From the NCBI GenBank assembly GCA_964371075.1, contig CAYJKN010000001.1, forward strand, positions 186,001 through 250,000: a DNA stretch of 64,000 bases, written 5' to 3'. The position numbers and the translations under genes are program-made. The notes beneath the pieces were generated by a model. It was given only the letters and a program-made list of their open reading frames with translations. It was not told the origin of the DNA and searched no databases. This DNA is from UTCHB3 sp964371075 (GTDB lineage Bacteria; Bacteroidota; Ignavibacteria; Ignavibacteriales; Ignavibacteriaceae). Of this stretch, positions 34,954 to 42,810 are shown one piece after another (the first letter of the stretch is position 1; the number at the start of each line of letters is the position of its first letter).

Positions 34954-35539
34954 GCTTCAATATTTCCTTAAATAAATGAAAATTATCTTTGATATAAATA
35001 TACGCAGAGTGAACTGTAATAAAGGCAACCACAATCAGTCCCCAATCGATAATCTCTTTTACAAACATGGCAGCAAAAAATCCTCGAACATTGTCCGGAA
35101 GAACTGAAGAATTCATCAAAAGATAAGTTAACAACACATAATTAAGGTAAACCATTTCTATAAATGTTTTAACCTTGGCATATCTGCTTGTTGGGAATGG
35201 CTTTCCAATATGTTCTGCATAGGAACGGAAACCCGTCATAAATACATCGCGTAAAATTATAACAATCACAGGATAAATGTTAAAAATACCAAGAATCACA
35301 AGTGAGATCATTGTGCCGGCAGTCAATATTTTGTCGGCAATTGGATCCCAAACCTTACCCCAATTGGTAAAGTAATTAAATTTTTTCGCCAGCCAACCGT
35401 CATACCAGTCTGTAAGCGCAGCTATCACATAGATAACCAGAGCAATTTCGTTAAAATAGTTGCCGCTGCCAAGCACAAAAAACATCACAAAAGGAGTGAG
35501 TATAATCCTTAAAACAGTGAGCTGGTTTGGAAGTATCAT
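34940..35539 (-). CDS. pgsA: CDP-diacylglycerol-glycerol-3-phosphate phosphatidyltransferase
   Basis: The 199-residue multi-pass membrane enzyme makes phosphatidylglycerol phosphate. The CDP-alcohol phosphotransferase signature is at residues 44-69: Asp44, Asp47-Gly48, Ala51, Gly61, Asp65 and Asp69. The usual D-G-x-x-A-R is D-G-W-L-A-K here, a conservative Arg-to-Lys change. It follows purC without a gap (TAG-ATG) and overlaps pgpA. Confidence 0.92.
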   Translation of the reverse strand: MILPNQLTVLRIILTPFVMFFVLGSGNYFNEIALVIYVIAALTDWYDGWLAKKFNYFTNWGKVWDPIADKILTAGTMISLVILGIFNIYPVIVIILRDVFMTGFRSYAEHIGKPFPTSRYAKVKTFIEMVYLNYVLLTYLLMNSSVLPDNVRGFFAAMFVKEIIDWGLIVVAFITVHSAYIYIKDNFHLFKEILKRDKS

Positions 35540-36445
35540 CTAAATTAATGTTTTTCCGGTGAGTTTGGAATATGCTTCAAGATATTTTTCAGATGTTTTT
35601 TGAATAATCTCCTCAGGGAGGTCAGGTGCAGGGGGTTGTTTGTTAAATCCAATTGAGAGTAAAAAATCTCTAACAAATTGTTTGTCATAGCTATTTTGGG
35701 CCCTTCCGGGTTCATAACTTGCCAAATCCCAAAACCGCGAAGAATCAGGAGTTAACACTTCATCTGCAAGCATTAACTTTCCTTCTGAATCAAGAGCAAA
35801 TTCCATTTTTGTATCAGCGATAATCACACCTCTTTCAAGAGTATATTCAGAACATTTTTTATAGATGGCGATTGCCGTGTCACGAATATTTTCCATCAAT
35901 TCTTCGCCTGCGATTTCACAAGCTGTTTCAAAAGAGATATTCTCATCGTGATCGCCAATTTCTGCTTTTGTTGAGGGGGTAAAAATTGGCTCATCAAGTT
36001 TTTCCGACTCGAGAAGTCCTTTAGGAAGTTTAACACCTGAGATGCTTCCAGTTGCCCTGTAATCATTCCAGCCTGTTCCACTGAGATAACCGCGCACAAT
36101 ACATTCAATAGGAACAATCTTTCCTTTTTTTACAAGCATCGACCGACCCTCCAGTTCGGAGAGGTATTCTTTAAACTCCGAAGGATATTTTTCCACATCC
36201 ATTGTGATGAAATGGTTGGGTACCAAATCCTTCGTATAATCGAACCAGAATGCCGAAATTGAATTTAAGACGGCCCCTTTATATGGAATACCCTGATTCA
36301 TTATAACATCAAATGCCGAAAGTCTGTCACTTGAAACAAACAATAAATTTTCTCCCGTTGAATATATTTCCCTCACTTTTCCTGAGGCAATAAGCTTAAG
36401 ATTTTTAAATTCCGGTTTTAAAAGGACTTTTGTCATATTTATCAT
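35540..36445 (-). CDS. purC: SAICAR synthetase
   Basis: Phosphoribosylaminoimidazole-succinocarboxamide synthase, a step of purine synthesis. At 301 residues it is the longer form. G-K-V-R-E-I-Y, S-S-D-R-L-S-A-F-D-V-I, E-C-I-V-R-G-Y-L-S-G-T and D-T-K-M-E-F-A are the usual ATP- and substrate-binding blocks. ATG 36436 (M-T-K-V-L-L) is an alternative start; neither has a ribosome site. It is the first gene of purC-pgsA-pgpA-cinA. Confidence 0.96.
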   Translation of the reverse strand: MINMTKVLLKPEFKNLKLIASGKVREIYSTGENLLFVSSDRLSAFDVIMNQGIPYKGAVLNSISAFWFDYTKDLVPNHFITMDVEKYPSEFKEYLSELEGRSMLVKKGKIVPIECIVRGYLSGTGWNDYRATGSISGVKLPKGLLESEKLDEPIFTPSTKAEIGDHDENISFETACEIAGEELMENIRDTAIAIYKKCSEYTLERGVIIADTKMEFALDSEGKLMLADEVLTPDSSRFWDLASYEPGRAQNSYDKQFVRDFLLSIGFNKQPPAPDLPEEIIQKTSEKYLEAYSKLTGKTLI

Positions 36446-36463
36446 TTTTTAGAAATTGAATAA

Positions 36464-36494
36464 CAAATTTAGGAAATATTAAAAAATATTTCCT
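36464..36494. promoter_or_regulatory. purC promoter with perfect 10-bp inverted repeat
   Basis: On the minus strand TAAATTTG (36471-36464) fits a Bacteroidetes -7 box about 20 bases before the purC start. The region just upstream is a perfect inverted repeat, AGGAAATATT-AAAA-AATATTTCCT (36471-36494), where the -33 spacer should be; it may be an operator. The divergent secreted-protein gene begins 82 bases further on and could share it. Confidence 0.45.
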
Positions 36495-36576
36495 TCTGAT
36501 TTCATAATATAAAAATTTCTTTGTAACTTGCTCCCCTCACAATTCTCATTTAATACATCAATCGATTGGAGCCATC

Positions 36577-38850
36577 ATGACGGTTTCTTTACCAAACCGG
36601 ATAGCCACAGTTTTTTTGCTAATTTGCGGGTTCATCACCGTAAATGCTCAAAACAACTCTGAAGCAATTTTTGACCGACTGCCTGCTGACTGGCAAAAAT
36701 TTGCACCCCCATTTCTTTCACTCGAGTCAACACCGGTAAATATCGGTGACTATGACAATTTTTTCTTTGGCACTGAACAAGCGGAGCCTCATTTTTCTAT
36801 GGATCCAACTAATCCTATGAGAATGTTTGCTGCTTACAATGTCAACGCAGCTTATTACACCGCCGATGGACATGACTGGACAAGAATCGTCCCTTCCTTT
36901 GGTGTTTCTGTCCAAGGTGATCCACTCACCGCCTGGGGTATTGATGGTGTACTTCACTATCAAAGCATGTATGGAAATATTACAGGTTCAAAAAACATCA
37001 GATCAACCAATGGTGGCCAGACATGGACTGCTGCTGTTACCGGTGTTGACGGTGTCGACAAAAACTGGATGGCGATTGATCAGACAACCGGGCCTTATTC
37101 AAATTATATTTATAATGTGATGACCGGCGGATCCGGAATTGGTTATATCCACAGAAGTACCAATGGTGGACTTACATTTGCACGTGTGACTCAGGTATCT
37201 ACTCAGGTTCTCCCCGGAATGATGTCTGCAGTAGGACCAGGACCTACCGGTATCTCAGGTGGATCTGTGTATGTTGTAACCCACTCAGGCACAAACGCTG
37301 CCGGTATCTACAGTTTTTACCATTCAACAGATGGTGGAGCAACTTTCACTCTTAAATCACAGCAGACATTTTCGAATATTATCGGAACCGAGATTTCAAG
37401 TAGATCAACGGTTTCCAATATGAGAACAAGACCATACCCCATGATTGCTGCTGATAACAGCGATGGTCCATACAGAGGCAGATTGTACCTTGTTTATGCT
37501 TCAAACAGTCCATCAGGATCGGGCAATAAATCTGATATATTCTCGCGCTACTCTACCGATTATGGTGCAACCTGGTCTGCAGCAAAAGTTGTAAACGACG
37601 ATCCTAATCCACAGACCCATCACAGTTTCTTCCCTGCGATCTGGTGTGATATCAGTTCTGGAAGACTCTATGTAAAGTTTTATGACACTCGTAGAGTTCC
37701 TACATCTGACAGTATGGATGTATATGCAACCTACTCTGATGATGGTGGACAAACCTTTGCTCCAAATGAAAGAGTTACCAACCGTACATTTAAAATTAAA
37801 GTCTCTTCCGGAACAGGCGCTAACTACCAGGGTGACTACGATGCCATACAGTCAGTTGACAATCAGGCATTTATGGCTTACACTGATTTTAGAAATATGA
37901 ATTATGGAGCTTACGGAGCTTATTTCCCCGATTATGCAATGAGGGTTCTTCCTGCAACCGTTACAGCAGCAATAGATTCAGACAGTGCTTTTGTTTATGT
38001 CTCTGTTCCTTCTGTGAAGGCCTATGAAAAATCGGTAAAGTTTACTGCTGCTATTTCCCCAACTCCGACAACGGGAAATTTTACATTCAGATTTGAAGGG
38101 AAGGATTCCCTCACCACTTATCCCGATAGTTTAAAACTTTGGATCATCACCTCAGGTGGTATCCCTGAAGCAAACTACACCCTGACAGTTACAGGAAGAG
38201 GACCGAGAGGCATTCCCGTTCATAAAAGAACAGCAACCGTAACAATTAATGGGGTTGTTCCCGTTGAACTTTCATCTTTCGCCGCAACATCTGATGGTTT
38301 TAATGTGAGACTCGACTGGAGTACTGCAACAGAAACCAACAACAGAGGCTTCGAAATAGAAAGAGCTTCCGATGATGCAGCAGGAAATCTCTCCTGGAAT
38401 AAAATTGCATTTGTTGATGGAAAAGGTACCACCTCTGAATCAAATGAATATTTGTTTACAGACAAATCGATCAGTAAACCGGGGCGTTATCTCTACAGAC
38501 TTCGCCAGGTTGATTTTGACGGCAGATTTGAATATTCTAATATTGTTGATGCCATTGTGACCACCCCTTCGGTGTATGCACTTCATCAGAATTTCCCAAA
38601 TCCTTTTAACCCTTCAACGACCATCTCATTTTCACTTCCGGCTGAAAGTAATGTGAAACTCAGTTTCTACGATGCAGCAGGAAATCTTGTTGAACAGTTC
38701 CAAAAAGGTGTTCTTCCTGCAGGAATGCATTCACATATTCATGCGATGCAAAATGCAGCTTCAGGTGCATACTTCTATACAATTGAAGCGGTTTCTGCTG
38801 ATGGACAAAATACTTTTCGTTCGACAAAAAAGATGTTATTGATGAAATAA
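36577..38850 (+). CDS. Sialidase-like (Asp-box) secreted protein with T9SS sorting domain
   Basis: This 757-residue protein has a signal peptide (V-F-L-L-I-C-G-F-I-T-V-N-A-Q). Between residues 70 and 460 are Asp-box repeats typical of sialidase/BNR propellers: S-T-N-G-G-Q-T-W, S-T-N-G-G-L-T-F, S-T-D-G-G-A-T-F, S-T-D-Y-G-A-T-W and S-D-D-G-G-Q-T-F. Residues 555-660 form a fibronectin-like linker (V-P-V-E-L-S-S-F), then comes the T9SS domain with N-F-P-N-P-F-N-P-S-T and final K-K-M-L-L-M-K. Asp-boxes occur in many propellers, so sialidase activity is not shown; I did not see the arginine triad clearly. It is probably a surface glycan- or protein-binding factor. Confidence 0.84.
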   Translation: MTVSLPNRIATVFLLICGFITVNAQNNSEAIFDRLPADWQKFAPPFLSLESTPVNIGDYDNFFFGTEQAEPHFSMDPTNPMRMFAAYNVNAAYYTADGHDWTRIVPSFGVSVQGDPLTAWGIDGVLHYQSMYGNITGSKNIRSTNGGQTWTAAVTGVDGVDKNWMAIDQTTGPYSNYIYNVMTGGSGIGYIHRSTNGGLTFARVTQVSTQVLPGMMSAVGPGPTGISGGSVYVVTHSGTNAAGIYSFYHSTDGGATFTLKSQQTFSNIIGTEISSRSTVSNMRTRPYPMIAADNSDGPYRGRLYLVYASNSPSGSGNKSDIFSRYSTDYGATWSAAKVVNDDPNPQTHHSFFPAIWCDISSGRLYVKFYDTRRVPTSDSMDVYATYSDDGGQTFAPNERVTNRTFKIKVSSGTGANYQGDYDAIQSVDNQAFMAYTDFRNMNYGAYGAYFPDYAMRVLPATVTAAIDSDSAFVYVSVPSVKAYEKSVKFTAAISPTPTTGNFTFRFEGKDSLTTYPDSLKLWIITSGGIPEANYTLTVTGRGPRGIPVHKRTATVTINGVVPVELSSFAATSDGFNVRLDWSTATETNNRGFEIERASDDAAGNLSWNKIAFVDGKGTTSESNEYLFTDKSISKPGRYLYRLRQVDFDGRFEYSNIVDAIVTTPSVYALHQNFPNPFNPSTTISFSLPAESNVKLSFYDAAGNLVEQFQKGVLPAGMHSHIHAMQNAASGAYFYTIEAVSADGQNTFRSTKKMLLMK

Positions 38851-38956
38851 TTTTTTGGATTCAGAGTTAAGGGAAATTGATAAATACTTGAAATTGGCTG
38901 ATTTCGGTATTTTTCCTTTAACTCTGAAATTTTTTTTGATTTTTTGTTGGTAAGCA

Positions 38957-38988
38957 CTTGCTTAATATTGTAAAAATGCTTAAATTTG
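38957..38988 (+). promoter_or_regulatory. Putative promoter of tRNA-Phe
   Basis: CTTG (38957-38960), a 20-base spacer and TAAATTTG (38981-38988) fit the Bacteroidetes pattern. The tRNA begins 18 bases after the -7 box. Confidence 0.45.
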
Positions 38989-39005
38989 AAGTCTAAATTT
39001 TTGGA

Positions 39006-39078
39006 GGGCAGGTAGCTCAGTCGGTAGAGCAAAGGACTGAAAATCCTTGTGTCGGCGGTTCAATTCCGTCCCTGCCCA
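39006..39078 (+). tRNA. tRNA-Phe (anticodon GAA)
   Basis: This 73-base cloverleaf has a 7-bp acceptor stem (GGGCAGG with CCTGCCC), the D-arm core TAGCTCAGTCGGTAGAGC, an anticodon stem-loop GGACT-GAA-AATCC and a T-arm with GGTTCAATTCC. The discriminator is A39078. The genome reads CAT next, so CCA is not fully encoded and is added by enzyme. Confidence 0.96.
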
Positions 39079-39084
39079 CATTAA

Positions 39085-39114
39085 GCCACATTACCGAATG
39101 TGGCACTTTTTTTT
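39085..39114 (+). terminator. Intrinsic terminator between tRNA-Phe and tRNA-Leu
   Basis: GCCACATT-ACCG-AATGTGGC (39085-39104) is followed by AC and eight T. It ends only three bases before tRNA-Leu. Confidence 0.85.
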
Positions 39115-39117
39115 GAT

Positions 39118-39206
39118 GCCGAAATGGCGAAATTGGCAGACGCGCTGGACTCAAAATCCAGTCTGGCTCACACCAGGTGCCGGTTCGACCCCGGCTTTCG
39201 GCACCA
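39118..39206 (+). tRNA. tRNA-Leu (anticodon CAA)
   Basis: The body is 86 bases with a long variable arm (TCTGGCTCACACCAGGT region), as expected for leucine tRNA. The acceptor stem is GCCGAAA with TTTCGGC and the anticodon loop CTCAAAA gives CAA, reading UUG. The CCA end is encoded (39204-39206). Confidence 0.96.
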
Positions 39207-39238
39207 TTTTTTTTCTTCCTCCTTATCCCCTTTTTATT

Positions 39239-39565
39239 TCAACTCGCAAGTTTTAATCCTACTATTCCTGCAATTATTAGAAAAACCGAAAATATTCTCG
39301 CAAATGATGTTGAATCGTTAAAAAAAAGAATACCAATAAAAAAAGTGCCTGCGGCTCCAACACCCGTCCAAATTGCATAAGCAGTTCCTATCGGGATGTT
39401 TCGTTGCGCCAGCCACAGGAAATAACCACTCCCCGCCATACAAACAGCTGCTGCAGTGATCCAGCCTGCTTTATTCCATCCACCCTCGGTAACCTGCGAG
39501 AGTTTAAATCCCAGGGGCCAACCCACCTCTAAAATGCCTGCTATAATTAAAAAAATCCAATCCAA
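39239..39565 (-). CDS. Small multidrug resistance (SMR) family exporter, Gdx/SugE-like
   Basis: This 108-residue protein has four membrane helices and the essential membrane glutamate Glu13 in G-I-L-E-V-G-W. P-I-G-T-A-Y-A-I-W-T-G-V-G-A-A-G-T-F is the family core. The start M-D-W-I-F-L-I-I-A-G and G-W-P-L-G-F-K resemble the guanidinium exporter (Gdx, formerly SugE) branch more than EmrE, but the branch call is uncertain. It is transcribed divergently from the efflux regulator. No guanidine riboswitch was recognised upstream. Confidence 0.85.
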   Translation of the reverse strand: MDWIFLIIAGILEVGWPLGFKLSQVTEGGWNKAGWITAAAVCMAGSGYFLWLAQRNIPIGTAYAIWTGVGAAGTFFIGILFFNDSTSFARIFSVFLIIAGIVGLKLAS

Positions 39566-39713
39566 GCTTATCTCTCTTTCAGTTTACTTGTAATTATTGT
39601 GAATTATGATTAAGTTAACAACCGATCATTAATTTCATTGTGCAAAAAAAACCACTTATCATTAATTCAAATATATGGGTAAACTTTTATTTTCAATTAT
39701 TGATGGTATACAC

Positions 39714-39721
39714 TATATTTG
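39714..39721 (+). promoter_or_regulatory. Putative -7 box of the tetR-efflux operon
   Basis: TATATTTG matches TAnnTTTG 43 bases before the regulator ATG. The matching -33 box is weak. It argues against a TTG start at 39719, which lies inside it. Confidence 0.35.
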
Positions 39722-39763
39722 TATTCACTTTTGAACATTTTAAGAAATTATTCAAATATTCAT

Positions 39764-40393
39764 ATGCACGAAAACAAACTCTGCCGGAGATCAAAGATAC
39801 TAAATGCCTTCACTTCCCTCGTGAACAGATACGGAGTGGAGAAGACGACAATGTCTGATATTGCCCGGCATGTCGGCTGTAGTGTGGGTACCATTTATAA
39901 TGAATTCAAAGATAAGGAAGACCTTATTTATGAATTTTTTCTGGAACACCTTAACAATATTATCTCCCGACTTGAGGAAATAAAAAACTCCTCACTCTCT
40001 CCTGAAGAAAAACTTCACAAAATGATTCCCGGCAACTTAAAATTTGTGATTCACGAACTCAAAGACAATTCCCTTTTTGCTGAGTATTTAAGATCGAACA
40101 CAATTACCGTGAGGTACCTCGGCCAACCCGAACTGATCTCACAAAAAGTATTCAGAAAAAAATATAGATCATTAATCGAGTCAGTCATCATTGAAGGTGT
40201 GGATTCGGGTATTTTTGAGGTGGATGACCCCTCCGAAGTGGCAGGGATACTTTCAGATTCAATGGACACTTATGCTCTCAGAGTATTGATTATGCAGGAA
40301 AAACCCAAAAAAAATCTGGAACGCGCAGAACTTATGTTCAAAATGCTTTTAAAGTCAATTAAAAAAAATGATTTTCAAATTCAAGGAAAATAA
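39764..40393 (+). CDS. TetR-family transcriptional regulator of the RND efflux operon
   Basis: About 209 residues. The N-terminal helix-turn-helix is clear: I-L-N-A-F-T-S-L-V, then M-S-D-I-A-R-H-V-G-C-S-V-G-T-I-Y-N-E-F-K-D-K-E-D-L as two parts. The rest is the ligand-binding helical domain. The start is set at ATG 39764 (M-H-E-N-K-L); a longer frame begins with TTG 39719 inside the promoter box. The stop directly precedes the outer-membrane factor gene, so the regulator is the first gene of the operon it presumably controls. The ligand is unknown. Confidence 0.86.
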   Translation: MHENKLCRRSKILNAFTSLVNRYGVEKTTMSDIARHVGCSVGTIYNEFKDKEDLIYEFFLEHLNNIISRLEEIKNSSLSPEEKLHKMIPGNLKFVIHELKDNSLFAEYLRSNTITVRYLGQPELISQKVFRKKYRSLIESVIIEGVDSGIFEVDDPSEVAGILSDSMDTYALRVLIMQEKPKKNLERAELMFKMLLKSIKKNDFQIQGK

Positions 40394-41722
40394 ATGTGTA
40401 AGTACTTCTTATATGTAGTCGGCTTTTTTATGCTGTCAACAACATTTGTTGTTGCCCAAAAAAGTATGGAAATGAGTCTTGAAGAATGTATTAAATACGG
40501 ACTGGAAAATAATAAAGGGATTAAAATTGCAGCTGAAAAAGTGAAATCGGCACGATTGAAAAAAGAGGAGGTGAACACAACCGGTTTACCCTCACTTTCA
40601 TTACAGGCAGGATATACACGCTTAAGTGAAGTTGACCCGTTTACTATTACCGTTCCGATGGGTGGAACATCTCAATCGTTTACAGTCTCCCCCAGTGTAT
40701 TAAACAGTTATTCCACCAAACTGACGCTTACCCAGCCGGTCTTTACAGGATTTAAAATCGACCTGAGTAAAGATTTGAGCGATCAATCGATCACGGCAAG
40801 CATGTTTGATTTGGAAGCGGAAAAAAGTAAACTGAGATACTCAATCTCCAATGCTTACTGGTCACTATATAAAGTGATTGAAGGTAAAAAAGTAATAGAA
40901 GAATATATCAAAACGATTGAACTTCACCTTAAAGACCTTAATAATTTTTTGACACAAGGACTGATCACAAAAAACGAGGTCCTAAAACTTGATGTTCAAC
41001 TCTCCTCTGCTCAACTTCAATTGCTTGAAACTGAGAATGGGATTCAGATGGCGAAGTTAAATTTATTAAACAACATGAATCTTCCGATGGAAACTGATAT
41101 TTCTTTGAAACCTTTGACCACAATGGAAGAGATGCAGGATATTCCCTCCGTCGAGGTAATAAATTCGCAGGCGTTGATCACCCGTCCCGAACTTAAAGCA
41201 ATGGCGATCAGAATAAAATCAAGAGAAACTGCAGTGAAACTCACTGAATCTGCCTGGTACCCTGATATCTATCTGATTGGCAACTATAACTACGCAAGAC
41301 CCAACCAAAGGATCGTTCCTTCAAAAGATCAGTTTGATGGCACATGGGATGTGACACTTTCACTCCAATATACCTTGTGGAACTGGAATGCCACCTCATA
41401 CAAAACGCAACAGGCTGAATCAGAACTTTCACAAACCAACTACCAATATGAAATGATGAAAGATGGTGTGTTGATTGAAGTGAAGCAGGCATATCTGAAT
41501 TATGTCGCAAATAAAAGCAGAATAAGCCTGGCAGAAAAAACTGTGGCTCAGGCTGAAGAAAATTACAGAATCAGCTATAATATGTTTCAAAAGGGATTGA
41601 TCAGAAATTCTGACCTTATCGACGCAGAGGTCGCGGTTTTTGAATCAAAAATTAAACTTGTAACTTCAATTTCTGATCTCAAAAATGCAGAAGCACTTTT
41701 AAATAAAGCAATCGGTATCTAA
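40394..41722 (+). CDS. TolC-type outer-membrane efflux protein
   Basis: The 442-residue protein has a signal peptide ending V-V-A-Q and the usual OEP start (M-S-L-E-E-C-I-K-Y-G-L-E-N-N). Two repeated helical hairpin halves can be seen, with L-T-Q-P-V-F-T-G-F near residue 115 and Y-T-L-W-N-W-N-A near 330. It forms the outer-membrane channel of the tripartite pump. An AAGGA site lies six bases before the ATG; the regulator stop abuts it. Confidence 0.92.
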   Translation: MCKYFLYVVGFFMLSTTFVVAQKSMEMSLEECIKYGLENNKGIKIAAEKVKSARLKKEEVNTTGLPSLSLQAGYTRLSEVDPFTITVPMGGTSQSFTVSPSVLNSYSTKLTLTQPVFTGFKIDLSKDLSDQSITASMFDLEAEKSKLRYSISNAYWSLYKVIEGKKVIEEYIKTIELHLKDLNNFLTQGLITKNEVLKLDVQLSSAQLQLLETENGIQMAKLNLLNNMNLPMETDISLKPLTTMEEMQDIPSVEVINSQALITRPELKAMAIRIKSRETAVKLTESAWYPDIYLIGNYNYARPNQRIVPSKDQFDGTWDVTLSLQYTLWNWNATSYKTQQAESELSQTNYQYEMMKDGVLIEVKQAYLNYVANKSRISLAEKTVAQAEENYRISYNMFQKGLIRNSDLIDAEVAVFESKIKLVTSISDLKNAEALLNKAIGI

Positions 41723-41742
41723 CTAAGAACTTAGAGAGAAAT

Positions 41743-42795
41743 ATGTTAAAAAAATCAATTTATATATTTATTGTCGTGGCAGTTATTGGAGTAATTGCCT
41801 TCATTCTGTTTAATAACAAGCAGAAGATGGCTGCCACAGTCCAGACAAAAAAGATCACTGCCATGCCGGTTTCGGTTCTTGAAGCCACAAATGAAACTAT
41901 TGACAAAAAACTTGTTCAAGTGGGTACCGTTTTTGCTGATAAAGAAGTGGCGGTTACCTCAGAAGCCGACGGACTGATTAGATCGGTTCATTGTGATGTT
42001 GGTGACTTTGTTAAAGCGGGACAGCTCCTGTTCAAGGTGGATGATGAGATCATTATGGCAACAGTTAAATTGAGAGAAGCTGACTTCGAAAAAGCTAAAA
42101 AAGACCTTGAGAGATATGAAGCTCTTCTTAAGGATGGCTCCGGCACCGAAGCACAGGTGGATGCTTACAGACTTGGTTTTAAGGCAGCAGAGGCACAGCT
42201 TACAATTGCCAAACGACAACTCGAAAATACGAGGGTAAAAGCTCCATTCTCAGGTGTTGTTTTATCGCGAATGGTGAATCTTGGAAGTGATGTAAATCCG
42301 GGTTCAGTTGTTATCACTCTTGTGGATATTTCAAGTCTGAGAGTCAAGGTAAGTATCTCAGAAGCAGATGTGGTATTTCTCAAAACAGGTGACAAAGTTA
42401 CAGTAACTTCGGATATTTTCCCCGATCAAACTTTTTTGGCAAGAATAAAATCCATCGGGGTGAAAGGTGATGATATCCACAGTTTCCCTGTAGAATTGAT
42501 TATATCGAACAACCGCAGCCTTAAGGCCGGAATGAATGTGACTGCCGAATTTGACAGACGTGTAAACCGGGAATCTGTTGTAATCCCCAGAATTGCTCTT
42601 CTTGGGAGTTCGCTTGATGCAAAGATATTTGTTGTAGAAAACAATATTGCGAAACTGAGAAAAATCACCACCGGTATTGAAAGTGGAACAAGCATTGAAA
42701 TACTCTCGGGTGTTAAACCGGGAGAAAAAATCGTAACTTCAGGTCAAGTAAATCTGACTGATGGCGACCCTGTTACAATTATAAAATCTAAATAG
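41743..42795 (+). CDS. RND efflux periplasmic adaptor (membrane fusion protein)
   Basis: The 350-residue protein has an N-terminal membrane anchor (F-I-V-V-A-V-I-G-V-I-A-F-I-L-F), a barrel-sandwich hybrid (G-L-I-R-S-V-H-C-D-V-G-D-F-V-K-A-G-Q) with its second half V-K-A-P-F-S-G-V-V, a coiled hairpin between them (E-K-A-K-K-D-L-E-R-Y-E) and a beta-barrel and membrane-proximal domain after it. No lipobox is present. It joins the inner-membrane pump to the TolC-like channel and lies 20 bases after that gene. Confidence 0.93.
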   Translation: MLKKSIYIFIVVAVIGVIAFILFNNKQKMAATVQTKKITAMPVSVLEATNETIDKKLVQVGTVFADKEVAVTSEADGLIRSVHCDVGDFVKAGQLLFKVDDEIIMATVKLREADFEKAKKDLERYEALLKDGSGTEAQVDAYRLGFKAAEAQLTIAKRQLENTRVKAPFSGVVLSRMVNLGSDVNPGSVVITLVDISSLRVKVSISEADVVFLKTGDKVTVTSDIFPDQTFLARIKSIGVKGDDIHSFPVELIISNNRSLKAGMNVTAEFDRRVNRESVVIPRIALLGSSLDAKIFVVENNIAKLRKITTGIESGTSIEILSGVKPGEKIVTSGQVNLTDGDPVTIIKSK

Positions 42796-42810
42796 GTTTG
42801 AGAATTAAAT

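Noticed and set aside
36577..38850. Calling the Asp-box protein a true sialidase
   Set aside because: Asp-boxes occur in many propellers; the catalytic arginine triad, Tyr/Glu pair and Asp were not clearly seen.
39566..39713. Guanidine riboswitch upstream of the SMR exporter
   Set aside because: I could not find the conserved guanidine riboswitch core in this short A+T-rich interval.
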